This document shows positions 10,744 through 20,168 of a stretch of 64,000 nt of DNA, piece by piece. How positions within the stretch are numbered: the stretch's first letter is position 1; each line of letters opens with the position of its first letter. This DNA comes from Streptomyces sp. WAC08241. Its GTDB lineage: Bacteria > Actinomycetota > Actinomycetes > Streptomycetales > Streptomycetaceae. Position numbers and translations under genes: made by a program. The stretch lies in the NCBI GenBank assembly GCA_007858575.1, contig CP042279.1:6045001-6109000 (forward strand), in the 5' to 3' direction. Below the pieces are notes generated by a model that saw only the letters and a list, made by a program, of their open reading frames with translations, was not told the DNA's origin and did not search any database.

Positions 10744-11192
10744 GGGACTCCCAGAGGCAGAGCTTCCATCACGTGCAGTGCGGGACCGTTCACCCGTCGT
10801 AGCGACGCGAGGGTCCTTTGTGCGTCTGAGGAGAATAACGCTTCGTACAGGCAGCGCTACACCCAGTTGCAGAAATCGCCGGTTCCGTCGTATCTGTTAC
10901 TGTTTGCAGTCGGATCAAGGTCTAGTTGGTGACTGGTTGTTGATCGCTCTGCTTTCGAATGTGATCACGTGCACGCTCTGTTGTGCTCAAGTGAGAGATG
11001 CGCGAGTGATCGGGGCCGCTGCGGGTAAGGGCCCGGAATGCCCGGGAGTCGACCTGTGCGGTGCTGTTCGACCACGGACGGGTGAGGGCGCCTGGTCCGG
11101 GGCTGTCGCAGATGATCGCAGCCGAAACGTATCGGCAGGCAGGCGGGCAGACAGGCAGGCAGGCGGACGGGGAGGGCGGGCGGGCCCGGGCG
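10744..11192 (-). promoter_or_regulatory. bldN upstream control region, no gene seen
   Basis: About 450 bp without a supportable gene separate bldN from the next minus-strand gene. It contains a locally AT-richer stretch (10880-10975). Within it a near-match to the BldD box lies at 10930-10942 (TGAC-N5-GTTG). Reading toward bldN, TTGATC is followed 17 bases later by AGATAC, a possible housekeeping-type promoter. The palindrome GTGATCAC is at 10961-10968. At the distal end is a GGCAGGCAG-type tandem repeat (11133-11167). Long regulatory leaders are usual for bld genes. Confidence 0.45.
11133..11167. repeat. GGCA/GGCG short tandem repeat
   Basis: Repeated GGCAGGCAGGCGGGCAGACA-type 4-mers, about 35 bp, lie just after the stop of the HAD-IB gene. 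No function is evident. Confidence 0.85.
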
Positions 11193-12132
11193 TCAGTGGC
11201 GGCGGCGGTGCAGGGCGACCGCGGCGGCCGTGCCGCCGGCCAGCGCGCCCAGGCCCGCGGCGGCGGGGATGCCGACCTTGGCGGCCTTGCGCCCGGTCCG
11301 GTAGTCGCGCAGCCGCCACTCCCGTTCCCTCGCGTGCCTCCGGAGCTTGGTGTCCGGGTTGATCGCGTACGGATGCCCGACGAGCGAGAGCATCGGGATG
11401 TCGTTGTGCGAGTCGCTGTACGCGGCGCAGCGGCCCAGGTCGAGGCCTTCGGCGGCGGCGAGCGCCCGTACCGCCTCGGCCTTGGCCGGGCCGTGCAGGG
11501 GCTCGCCGACCAGCCTGCCGGTGTAGACGCCGTCGACGGACTCGGCGACCGTGCCGAGCGCGCCGGTCAGGCCGAGCCGGCGGGCGATGATCGTGGCCGT
11601 CTCGACCGGGGCGGCCGTGACGAGCCACACCTTCTGACCCGCGTCCAGGTGCGCCTGGGCCAGGCCCCGGGTCCCGGGCCAGATGCGGTCGGCCATGTAC
11701 TGTCGTAGATCTCCTCGCCGATGCTCATCAGCTCGGAGACGCGGTGGCCCTTGACGATGGACAGGGCGCTGTCGCGGGCGTCCTGCATGTGCTCGGGGTC
11801 CTCGACGCCGGCGAGCCGGAACCAGGCCTGCTGCCAGGCGAAGCGGGCGAGTTCGCGGCGCTGGAAGAACTTCCGCTTGTACAGGCCGCGGCCGAAGTGG
11901 AAGATCGCGGCGCCCTGCATCACGGTGTTGTCGAGGTCGAAGAAGGCGGCCGCCCGCACGTCGCCGACGACCGGGAACTCGGGCTCGGCGGGCGGTTCGG
12001 CGGCGGCCTCCTCCCGCCCCGTTCCAACTGGAGCGAGGTCTTGCGCGCTGCCTCGGCAGCGGCCTCGCCTGCGAGGACGCTGCGCGCGGTGGCGGAGCGC
12101 CTACGAGGGGTGAGCCATCCCAGAGCGGCCAT
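11193..12132 (-). CDS. HAD-IB family phosphatase (SerB-like)
   Basis: About 310 residues. A variable N-terminus (MAALGWLTPRRRSATARS) is followed by motif I in RAAAFFDLDNTVMQGAAIF. Further blocks are motif II VWLVTAAPVETATIIARRLG, the cap-domain VDGVYTGRLVGEPLHGPAKAEA, and motif IV YSDSHNDIPMLSLVGHPYAINPD. The tail GLGALAGGTAAAVALHRRRH looks like a C-terminal membrane anchor. Deletions occur near 12015 and 11703. HAD-IB proteins of this kind are conserved upstream of bldN in streptomycetes. Substrate unknown; a phosphoserine- or lipid-phosphate-type monoester is plausible. Confidence 0.85.
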
Positions 12133-12303
12133 GCCGTGAGCATAGCCAGTCTGTTCGGTACTTCCCGACTTGTGACGATGCCACGGCGTGAACAGTGGGG
12201 TGCTCCCCTGTTCATCGGGTCACGTCCTCGGACCGCGTCCCGGGTCCGTCCGGAACCCGTTCCGGCGGGGCGGTCGCGGTGCGCCGGGGACAGAATGGGC
12301 GCC

Positions 12304-12573
12304 ATGTTCGGACGGAAGAAGAAGGCGGACGCCGGGGCGCGGACCGTGACCCTCATCGGCAGGCCGGGGTGTCATCTCTGCGACGACGCAAGGGCGGTGG
12401 TCGAGGCCGTGTGCGCGGAGACCGGGGCGTCCTGGGAGGAGAAGGACATCACCCGCGACGAGGAGCTGTACCGGGCGTACTGGGAGCAGATCCCGGTCGT
12501 CCTGGTCGACGGGGAGCAGCACACCTTCTGGCGCGTGGACGCCGATCGGCTCCGGCGCGAACTGGGTGCGTGA
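12304..12573 (+). CDS. glutaredoxin-like thioredoxin-fold protein
   Basis: About 89 residues, intact. It starts at ATG 12304 (MFGRKKKADAGARTVTLIG); an ATG nine bases upstream is in frame. The redox centre GRPGCHLCDDARAV (CxxC with Leu-His) and the cis-proline region EQIPVVLVDGEQHTFWRV place it among DUF836/glutaredoxin-like proteins. It lies 268 bp upstream of the redox regulator gene rex and points the same way, a functionally suggestive neighbour. The two are separated by the palindrome-rich rex control region, so they are probably not one transcript. Confidence 0.87.
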   Translation: MFGRKKKADAGARTVTLIGRPGCHLCDDARAVVEAVCAETGASWEEKDITRDEELYRAYWEQIPVVLVDGEQHTFWRVDADRLRRELGA

Positions 12574-12680
12574 CCGAAACCCGGTTACCATCATGGACGT
12601 TTTGTTGGGTTCCGGGGCGACATCGTGAGGAGAGTGTGCGGTTTTGCCCCTTCGGGTTCTCAACGCGCCGATCTTCTCCG

Positions 12681-12729
12681 CGGTTCCACGACGATGGAAC
12701 CGGCCGCGTGACCCCGGTCACTTTGGCCG
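12681..12729. promoter_or_regulatory. paired inverted repeats upstream of rex
   Basis: CGGTTCCA-CGACGA-TGGAACCG (12681-12702) is directly followed by GTGACC-CC-GGTCAC (12708-12721), itself nested in CGGCC...GGCCG (12701-12729). They could form a terminator for the glutaredoxin gene, operator sites, or leader hairpins. There is no T-run, so termination would be weak. Confidence 0.5.
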
Positions 12730-12747
12730 GACAAACGGACACCATCT

Positions 12748-12765
12748 TTGTGCACGCGTTCACAA
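12748..12765. promoter_or_regulatory. Rex operator (ROP)
   Basis: TTGTGCACGCGTTCACAA is a near-perfect match to the Rex operator TGTGAAC-N-GTTCACA, about 75 bp upstream of the rex start. Rex binds such sites when NADH/NAD+ is low, and S. coelicolor rex-hemACD is autoregulated through one. One base deviates in the left half-site (C for A). Confidence 0.88.
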
Positions 12766-12841
12766 AGACATAGCCTGCATTCGACGGGGCGGTCTTGGGA
12801 CATGTGGCCGCCTGCAGCCCCGCTCATCCCGCAGGAGCACC

Positions 12842-13628
12842 GTGGCAACTGGCCGAACTCACCGACCGGCGACCCGTAGCCGAGGAATTCCCGAGGCCAC
12901 CGTCGCCCGGCTTCCGCTGTATCTGCGCGCGCTGACCGCGCTCTCGGAGCGTTCCGTACCCACGGTCTCCTCCGAGGAGCTCGCGGCCGCGGCGGGAGTC
13001 AACTCCGCGAAGCTGCGCAAGGACTTCAGCTACCTCGGCTCCTACGGCACCCGCGGGTCGGCTACGACGTCGAGTACCTCGTCTACCAGATCTCCCGCGA
13101 GCTGGGCCTCACCCAGGACTGGCCCGTCGTCATCGTCGGCATCGGCAACCTCGGCGCCGCCCTCGCCGGTTACGGCGGCTTCGCCTCCCGGGGCTTCCGC
13201 GTCGCCGCGCTCATCGACGCCGACCCCGCCATGACCGGCCGGCCCGTCGCCGGCATCCCCGTCCAGCACAGCGACGACCTGGAGCGGATCGTCGAGGACG
13301 ACGGCGTCTCCATCGGCGTCATCGCCACCCCGGCCGGCGTCGCCCAGCAGGTCTGCGACCGCCTCGTGGCCGCCGGCGTCACCTCCATCCTGAACTTCGC
13401 CCCCACCGTCCTCTCCGTCCCCGACGGCGTCGACGTGCGCAAGGTCGACCTCTCCATCGAGCTCCAGATCCTCGCCTTCCACGAGCAGCGCAAGGCCGGC
13501 GAGGACACCGGGGCCGACGACGACGCGGAGCACACCCCTGCCGTCGTACCGCCCGCCCCCGGGGCACCACGGGCACCGGCAGCCGCAAGGGACCCGACGG
13601 GGACGTCCCCGCCGTGATGCCGGCATGA
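12842..13628 (+). CDS. rex: redox-sensing transcriptional repressor Rex
   Basis: Starts at GTG 12842 after GGAGCACC. The N-terminal winged helix reads LPLYLRALTALSE and ELAAAAGVNSAKLRKDFSYLG. The Rossmann NADH domain begins PVVIVGIGNLGAALAGYGGF, followed by AALIDADPAMTGRPVAGIPV and the domain-swapped C-terminal helix LSIELQILAFHEQRKAG. Deletions occur near 13056 and 13562. With the second corrected the protein ends SRKGPDGDVPAVMPA, and its TGA overlaps the hemA ATG (ATGA). Rex senses the NADH/NAD+ ratio and represses respiratory and haem genes, fitting its position at the head of hemACD. Confidence 0.95.
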
Positions 13629-14978
13629 GCCTCCTCGTCGTCGGACTCAGCCACCGCAGCGCCCCCGTCTCCATCCTGGAGCGGGCCTCCCTGTCGGCGG
13701 ACACCCGCACCAAGCTCCTCCAGGACACCCTCGCCGCCGAACCGGCCGCCGAGGGCGCCGTCCTGGCCACCTGCAACCGCATCGAGCTCTACGCCGACGT
13801 CGACAAGTTCCACGCCGGCGTCGCCGAGCTGTCCACGCTCCTCGCCCAGCACAGCGGCGTCGGCCTGGACGAGCTCACCCCCTACCTCTACGTGCACTAC
13901 GAGGACCGGGCCGTCCACCACCTCTTCTCGGTGGCCTGCGGCCTGGACTCCATGGTCGTCGGCGAGGGCCAGATCCTCGGCCAGATCAAGGACGCCCTCG
14001 CCCTCGGCCAGGACCTGCACACCGCCGGACGCCTCCTCAACGACCTCTTCCAGCAGGCCCTGCGGGTCGGCAAGCGCGCCCACAGCGAGACCGGCATCGA
14101 CCGGGCCGGACAGTCGCTCGTCACCTTCGGGTTGGAGCAGCTCGCCGACGGCGAGGACGTCGAGACCTGGGCCAAGGGCAAGAAGGCCCTCGTCATCGGC
14201 GCCGGCTCCATGTCCTCCCTGGCCGCCGCCACCTCGCCCGCTCCGGCGTCGCCGAGATCGGCATCGCCAACCGCACCCTCGCCCGCGCCGAACGGCTCGC
14301 GCAGATCCTCACCGAGCCCGGCGGAACGGGAGTCTCCGCACACGCGGCCGAGATGGTTGCCGTCGGCGACGAACTGGGCCGGGCCGACATCGTCGTCTCC
14401 TGCACCGGCGCCACCGGACTCGTCCTCACCGGCGACGACGTGGCCGCCGCCGTACGGGACCGCGAGGCCCCCTCGCCCTCCTCGACCTCGCCATGCCCCG
14501 CGACATCGACGCCGCCGCCCACCGCCTCCCCGGCGTCCGGCTCGTCGACATCGAGTCGCTCGCCGAGGCCTCCGCCGACGCACCCATGGCCACCGACGTC
14601 GACCGGGTCCGGTCCATCGTCTCCGACGAGGTCGCCGCCTTCGGCGCCGCCCAGCGCGCCGCCCACATCACCCCCACCGTCGTCGCCCTGCGCGCCATGG
14701 CCGCCGACGTGGTCACTAACGAGGTCGCGCGCCTCGAAGGCCGCCTCCCCGGCCTCGACGAGAAGCAGCGCGCCGAGATCACCCAGACCGTGCGCCGGGT
14801 GGTCGACAAGCTCCTGCACGCGCCGACCGTGCGGGTCAAGCAGCTCGCCAGCGAGCTCGGCGGCGCCGGGTACGCCGACGCGCTGCGGACACTCTTCGAC
14901 CTCGACCCGGAGACGGTCGCCGCCGTCAGCCGGGCCGACCTGAATGACGCCGACGTCAAGAACCGAGGGCGAGTATGA
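13625..14978 (+). CDS. hemA: glutamyl-tRNA reductase
   Basis: About 450 residues. The N-terminal catalytic domain has the nucleophilic cysteine in EGAVLATCNRIELYADVD and DSMVVGEGQILGQIKDAL. The NADPH domain follows (ALVIGAGSMSSLAA, GIANRTLARAERLA). The C-terminal dimerisation helices end DADVKNRGRV. It makes glutamate-1-semialdehyde from Glu-tRNA, the first committed step of C5 tetrapyrrole synthesis. Deletions near 14232 and 14470 break the frame. Its start overlaps the rex stop and its stop overlaps the hemC start, so rex-hemA-hemC-hemD are translationally coupled. Confidence 0.96.
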
Positions 14979-15958
14979 CCGAGAGGGCACTGAGGCTCGG
15001 GACCAGGCGCAGCAAGCTCGCCATGGCCCAGTCCGGGCACGTGGCCGACGCCGTACGGCAGGTGACCGGCCGGCCCGTCGAGCTCGTGGAGATCACGACG
15101 TACGGGGACACCTCCCGCGAGCACCTCGCGCAGATCGGCGGCACCGGCGTCTTCGTCGCCGCCCTGCGCGACGCGTTGCTCGCCGGCGAGGTGGACTTCG
15201 CCGTCCACTCGCTGAAGGACCTGCCGACCACCCCGCACCCCGACCTGGTCGTGGCCGCGATCCCCCGCCGCGAGGACCCCCGCGACGTCCTGATCGCCCC
15301 CGCCGGCACCACGCTGGACCGGCTGCCCGCGGGCGCCCGGGTCGGCACCGGCTCGCCGCGGCGCACGGCCCAGCTCCACGCCTACGCGCGCGACCACGGC
15401 CTGGAGATCACCTGCGTCCCGATCCGGGGCAACGTCGACACCCGCGTCGGCTACGTCCGCAACGGTGAACTGGACGCGGTCGTCCTCGCCGCAGCCGGAC
15501 TCAACCGCATCGGCGGCACCGAGGAGCTCACCCGCTCCCTCACCCTCGACCACCTCCCGGTCGACACCGTGCTGCCCGCCCCGGCCAGGGGCCTCGCCGT
15601 CGAGTGTCCGGCGTCCGACGCCGGACTCGTCGCCGCTCTCGCCGCTCTCGACGACCCGTACACGCGGGCCGCCGTGACCGCCGAGCGCTCCCTGCTCGCC
15701 GCCCTGGAGGCCGGCTGCTCCGCACCCGTGGGTGCGCTCGCCGACCTGCTGGCCGACGACCCCGGTCACGGGCAGGCTGTCACCGAAATGCGCCTGCGCG
15801 GCGTCGTCGGCACCACCGACGGCTCGACGCTGGTGCAGCTATCCACCACCGGACCCGTACCCACCTCGCACGACGAGGCCATGGCGCTCGGACGCGTACT
15901 CGCGGACGAGATGCTCGCCAAGGGTGCGGCCGGTCTTATGGGGGAGCGAGCACTTTGA
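14975..15958 (+). CDS. hemC: porphobilinogen deaminase (hydroxymethylbilane synthase)
   Basis: Intact, 327 residues, starting MTERALRLGTRRSKLAMAQ. Active-site blocks are visible: DFAVHSLKDLPTTPHPDL, RVGTGSPRRTAQL, the Arg-rich IRGNVDTRVGYV, and the dipyrromethane-cofactor cysteine in LEAGCSAPVGAL. It assembles four porphobilinogens into hydroxymethylbilane in the cytoplasm. It is coupled to hemA by a 4-nt overlap and to hemD by TTGA. Confidence 0.97.
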   Translation: MTERALRLGTRRSKLAMAQSGHVADAVRQVTGRPVELVEITTYGDTSREHLAQIGGTGVFVAALRDALLAGEVDFAVHSLKDLPTTPHPDLVVAAIPRREDPRDVLIAPAGTTLDRLPAGARVGTGSPRRTAQLHAYARDHGLEITCVPIRGNVDTRVGYVRNGELDAVVLAAAGLNRIGGTEELTRSLTLDHLPVDTVLPAPARGLAVECPASDAGLVAALAALDDPYTRAAVTAERSLLAALEAGCSAPVGALADLLADDPGHGQAVTEMRLRGVVGTTDGSTLVQLSTTGPVPTSHDEAMALGRVLADEMLAKGAAGLMGERAL

Positions 15959-17621
15959 ACCCCACCAGCCCGACCACCAGTCCCTGTCCCCGGCCCTCGC
16001 GGGCCACGGACACGTCACGTTCCTCGGAGCGGGACCCGGCGACCCCGGACTCCTGACCCTCCGGGCCGTCGAGGCCCTCGCGGGGCGGACGTCCTGATCG
16101 CCGAGCCCGAAGTCCTCGACGTCGTCCGCGGCCATGCGCGCGCGGGGTGAGCACGCCGGAGCTGGCGGTCGTCGACGAGGCGTCAACAGCCGCCGGAATC
16201 CCCGTGTTGAGGGACGCGGCCAATCTTGTCATGGAGGCCGCGAGGGGCGGCAGGCGGGTCGTCCGTGCGGTGACCGGCGACCCCGGCCTCGACGGCAACG
16301 CGGGCGCCGAGATGCTCGCCTGCGCCGCCGAGGGCATCCCCTTCGAGGTCGTCCCCGGCGTCGCCACCGCCGTCGGCGTCCCCGCCTACGCCGGCGTGCG
16401 CTGCGCGACGCCCAGGGCACCGACGTGCGCTTCGTCGACGCCCGGACCGCCGACGAGCGCTGCTGGACCGAGGTCGGCGCCTCCGACGGCACCGTCGTCG
16501 TCTCCACCACCCTCGACGCGGTGGCCGCGGCCGCCGGCGAACTGGTCGCGGCCGGCCGCAAGCCGGACACCCCGCTCACCGTCACCGTCGCCGGCACCAC
16601 CACCCGCCAGCGGACCTGGAACGCCACCCTCGGCACCATCGCCCAGGTCTTCAAGCAGGGCAAGGTCCTCCCCTCGCCCGAGGGCCACCGGCCGGTCATA
16701 GCCGTGGTCGGCGAGCGCAGCGCCCCGGCGCAGCGGGACCGGCTGTCGTGGTTCGAGTCCAAGCCGCTCTTCGGCTGGCGGGTCCTCGTGCCGCGCACCA
16801 AGGAGCAGGCCGCCTCGCTCTCCGACCAGCTCCGCTCGTACGGCGCCGTGCCGCACGAGGTCCCGACCATCGCCGTCGAGCCGCCGCGCACCCCGCAGCA
16901 GATGGAGCGCGCGGTCAAGGGCCTGGTCACCGGCCGCTACGAGTGGATCGCCTTCACCTCCGTCAACGCCGTGAAGGCCGTCCGCGAGAAGTTCGAGGAG
17001 TACGGGCTCGACGCCCGCGCCTTCGCCGGGATCAAGGTCGCCGCGGTGGGCGAGCAGACGGCCGCCGCGCTCGTCGACTTCGGCGTCAAGCCCGACCTGG
17101 TGCCCAGCGGCGAGCAGTCCGCCGCCGGACTCCTGGAGGACTGGCCGCCGTACGACCCGGTCTTCGACCCGATCGACCGCGTCTTCCTGCCGCGCGCCGA
17201 CATCGCGACCGAGACCCTGGTCGCGGGCCTCATCGAGCTCGGGTGGGAGGTCGACGACGTCACCGCCTACCGGACTGTACGGGCCTCGCCGCCGCCGGCC
17301 GACACCCGCGAGGCGATCAAGGGCGGCGGCTTCGACGCGGTCCTCTTCACCTCGTCGTCGACCGTGCGGAACCTCGTCGGCATCGCCGGCAAGCCGCACA
17401 ACGTCACCGTCATCGCCTGCATCGGCCCGGCCACCGCCAAGACGGCGGAGGAGCACGGCCTGCGGGTCGACGTCCTGTCGCCCGAGCCGTCCGTCCACAA
17501 GCTGGCGGAGGCTCTCGCGGACTTCGGCACGCGCCGGCGGGAGTCCGCCCTGGAGGCGGGCGACCCGGTGACGCGGCCGAGCGAGCGGCGACCGGGCGCG
17601 AGGAGACGGCGCACCACCTAG
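15955..17621 (+). CDS. hemD: HemD: uroporphyrinogen-III synthase with degenerate N-terminal methyltransferase domain
   Basis: About 555 residues from TTG 15955 (TTGA overlap with hemC). The N-terminal third resembles an SUMT/CobA methyltransferase: HVTFLGAGPGDPGLLTLRAVEA, then VTGDPGLDGNAGAEMLACA and VVPGVATAVGVPAYAG. The GDPFVFGR-type SAM-binding block is altered, which suggests loss or change of methyltransferase activity. The C-terminal domain is uroporphyrinogen-III synthase: GWRVLVPRTKEQAASLSDQL, YEWIAFTSVNAVKAV and AVLFTSSSTVRNLVG. Deletions occur near 16083, 16146 and 16398. It closes the linear tetrapyrrole to uroporphyrinogen III. The fused arrangement is usual in actinomycetes. Confidence 0.93.
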
Positions 17622-17631
17622 GTGTTCCCCG

Positions 17632-17660
17632 GGGTGCGGGTCCTTCACGGGCCCGCACCC
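17632..17660 (+). terminator. terminator after hemD
   Basis: GGGTGCGGG ... CCCGCACCC forms a 9-bp stem extendable by three pairs, followed by TTCGCGTT. It separates hemD from hemB, implying hemB has its own promoter. Confidence 0.75.
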
Positions 17661-17735
17661 TTCGCGTTGCCCGGGCCTCTCGCGGCAACACCCTGTCGGT
17701 AAGTGCACTGTTTGTGCGGGCGTAGCCTCGATCGT

Positions 17736-18737
17736 ATGAACTCGTACGGATCCTTTCCCGGGGCGCGGCCGCGGCGGCTGCGGACGACGCCCGTCATGCG
17801 GCGGATGGTGGCCGAGACGCGGCTGCATCCCGCCGACCTGATCCTGCCCGCGTTCGTGCGCGAGGGGATCACCGAGCCCGTGCCGATCGGGGCGATGCCC
17901 GGGGTCATGCAGCACACGCGCGACACCCTGCGGAAGGCCGCCGTGGAGGCGCTGGAGGCCGGGGTCTCCGGGATCATGCTCTTCGGCGTGCCCGAGGACG
18001 CTAAGAAGGACGCCGCCGGCACGGCGGGCACCGACCCCGACGGGATCCTCCAGGTCGCGATCCGGGACGTGCGGTCCGAGGTCGGCGACGACCTCGTGAT
18101 CATGTCGGACCTCTGTCTCGACGAGTTCACCGACCACGGCCACTGCGGCGTCCTCGACGCCGACGGGCGGGTCGACAACGACGCCACGCTGGAACGTTAC
18201 GCCGAGATGGCCCAGGTCCAGGCCGACGCCGGCGTCCACGTCGTCGGCCCCTCCGGAATGATGGACGGCCAGGTCGGCGTCGTCCGGGACGCCCTCGACA
18301 CCATCGGCAAGGAGGACGTGGCGATCCTCGCGTACACCGCGAAGTACTCCTCCGCCTTCTACGGCCCCTTCCGCGAGGCCGTCGGCTCCTCCCTCAAGGG
18401 CGACCGCAAGACCTACCAGCAGGATCCGGCCAACCTCCGCGAGTCGATGCGCGAGCTGGCGCTCGACCTGGAGGAGGGCGCGGACATGGTGATGGTCAAG
18501 CCCGCGGGCCCCTACCTCGACGTCCTCGCCAAGGTCGCCGCCTCCGTGGACGTGCCCGTCGCCGCGTACCAGATCAGCGGCGAGTACGCGATGGTCGAGG
18601 CCGCCGCCGAGAAGGGCTGGATCGACCGCGACAAGGCGATCATGGAGACCCTCACCGGCATCCGGCGGGCCGGCGGGCAGATGATCCTGACGTACTGGGC
18701 GACCGAGGTCGCGCAGAAGCTCGGCCGCGCGATCTGA
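17736..18737 (+). CDS. hemB: delta-aminolevulinic acid dehydratase (porphobilinogen synthase)
   Basis: Intact, about 333 residues, starting at ATG 17736 (MNSYGSFPGARPRRLR). The metal loop is LCLDEFTDHGHCGV and the Schiff-base lysines lie in AYTAKYSSAFYGPF and MVMVKPAGPYLD. The allosteric-type sequence SLKGDRKTYQQDPAN is present. It condenses two ALA molecules to porphobilinogen. It lies directly downstream of hemACD but behind a terminator. The upstream 75 bp (17661-17735) should hold its promoter, though no convincing hexamers stand out. Confidence 0.97.
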   Translation: MNSYGSFPGARPRRLRTTPVMRRMVAETRLHPADLILPAFVREGITEPVPIGAMPGVMQHTRDTLRKAAVEALEAGVSGIMLFGVPEDAKKDAAGTAGTDPDGILQVAIRDVRSEVGDDLVIMSDLCLDEFTDHGHCGVLDADGRVDNDATLERYAEMAQVQADAGVHVVGPSGMMDGQVGVVRDALDTIGKEDVAILAYTAKYSSAFYGPFREAVGSSLKGDRKTYQQDPANLRESMRELALDLEEGADMVMVKPAGPYLDVLAKVAASVDVPVAAYQISGEYAMVEAAAEKGWIDRDKAIMETLTGIRRAGGQMILTYWATEVAQKLGRAI

Positions 18738-18821
18738 CCGCCCCTGGCTGGTGGGGCCTCCGGTCGGCGCACCCTGGAGGGGTAGCCGACAGGTACCCCT
18801 ACCTCGCCGGAGGTGGTCCTC

Positions 18822-19093
18822 ATGATGCACACGCTGGTCGGATGGCACGTGGAGATGGAGTTCCAGGAGGAGGGCGACCGGACGCGGGCCGCGGCCATGG
18901 TCCGGCTCGGCGACGGCACCGAGTTCCGGGCCCACGGCACCGCGAACCGGCACCCTCCGATCCGGACCAACTGCGGGTCGGGGAGGAGATCGCCGGCGCA
19001 CGCGCGCTGATGGACCTCGCCTCGCAGCTCCTCCAGAAGGCCCACACGGAGATCGACGCGGTGTCCGGACGCACCTCGCACGCCATCCGGTGA
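18822..19093 (+). CDS. DUF1876 domain protein
   Basis: About 90 residues (MMHTLVGWHVEMEFQEEGDRT ... ALMDLASQLLQKAHTEIDAV). The GGAGG at 18809 sets the start at ATG 18822. One C is missing near 18958 (CACCCTCCG), after which the frame resumes SDPDQLRVGEEIAGARALM. DUF1876 proteins are small dsRBD-like proteins common in actinomycetes and of unknown function. It lies 85 nt downstream of hemB in the same orientation, possibly in the same transcript. Confidence 0.83.
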
Positions 19094-19185
19094 CGCGGTG
19101 ACGGCGGCGGCGCGGTGACTCCGTGGTGACGGCGGCGCGCCGCGGCCCGGGGCGGGACGCGGCGCGCCGGAGGTGACCCGTCGGC

Positions 19186-19934
19186 TCAGAAGCCCAGGGC
19201 GTGCTCCATCGAGGTCTGCCAGTAGGTGACCCGGGTCGTGCTGTCCGTGTACGTGCCGGCGGGCAGCTTCAGGACCGCCGGGCCCCCGGCCGAACCCACG
19301 TTGTCGCGCGGGGCGAACCACACGGTCAGCTTCTTCGACGTCCGGCCGTGCTGCCCGCTGCCGTCGGCCGCCGACAGGATCATCGCCGCGTACGCGCTCT
19401 CGCCCGGGAACAGGGTGACGACCGCCTGCGGCTTGCTGTCCTGGTCCACTGCGACCGCCGCCTGCCCGTCGTCCAGGCGCAGCACCGGGGCGTAGTAGGC
19501 GTTGCACGCCGTGCGGCCGGTGTTGGTGACGGTCAGCAGCGCGTGGTTGAGCGGACGGCTGACCGGGCTGTAGACGACCCGCACGGCCGACGCGTCGCAC
19601 GGGCGGTCCACCACCGTGCCGGCGGTGCTCTTCCCGCCGTTCTTGCCGTTCTTGCCGGGGGCGGCGGAAGTGGCGGGGACGGTGGGGGCGTCGGCGGAGC
19701 CCTGCGGGAGGTGCTCTCGTTGCCGGAGGCGCCCGGTGCGGTCGGCGTCGACGGGGGCGTGGCCGTGGGAGCCGGCGTGCCCGTGGGTGCCGGCGTCGTC
19801 GGCGCGGTGGTGGTCGTGGACGAGGCCCGGCCCTCGTCCCGCGTCCTGCCTCCCGCGCCCTGGCAGGCGGTGAGGGAGAGGGCGGCGGCGGTGACGGCCG
19901 CCGCGGCGGCGATGCGGATGCGGTGCGTACGCAT
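19186..19934 (-). CDS. DUF4232 domain secreted lipoprotein
   Basis: About 250 residues. The signal peptide MRTHRIRIAAAAAVTAAALSL ends in the lipobox LTAC. A Ser/Thr/Pro-rich linker follows, then a beta-rich extracytoplasmic domain: CDASAVRVVYSPVSRPLNHA, LTVTNTGRTACNAYYAPVLR and LFPGESAYAAMILSAADG. This matches DUF4232. A deletion in the linker near 19690 breaks the frame. It should be lipid-anchored on the outer face of the membrane. The role is unknown. Divergently oriented to the membrane HTH gene at 20169. Confidence 0.83.
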
Positions 19935-20168
19935 GGTGGTGGAACCCCGTGGGTGTCGTTGCTTTTCGGTCGGTCTGCGGCTGCGGCACCGTCCTTCGAC
20001 CGGCGCCGTGCGGCATGGCCCCAGGTTGCGGGGCGGCGGATTCCGGCCGCAACGCCGAACGGCCCATGAGGGACGCCGGAACGCTCACGGGTACGGTGAC
20101 CAGCGGAACGGCCCCTGCCTGGAACGCCGTCCCGGGACGCGAGGACATCGAGTACGGGGAGGGGCACG

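Noticed and set aside
13625..14978. Programmed ribosomal frameshifting in hemA, argS and lysS
   Set aside because: Shifts are at different arbitrary places, always cured by one G/C, and lack slippery heptamers; sequencing error is simpler.
16386..19001. Long minus-strand open frame of about 870 codons opposite hemD/hemB
   Set aside because: Antisense shadow typical of GC-rich codon bias; low-complexity Arg/Gly/His sequence, while hemD and hemB are certain on plus.
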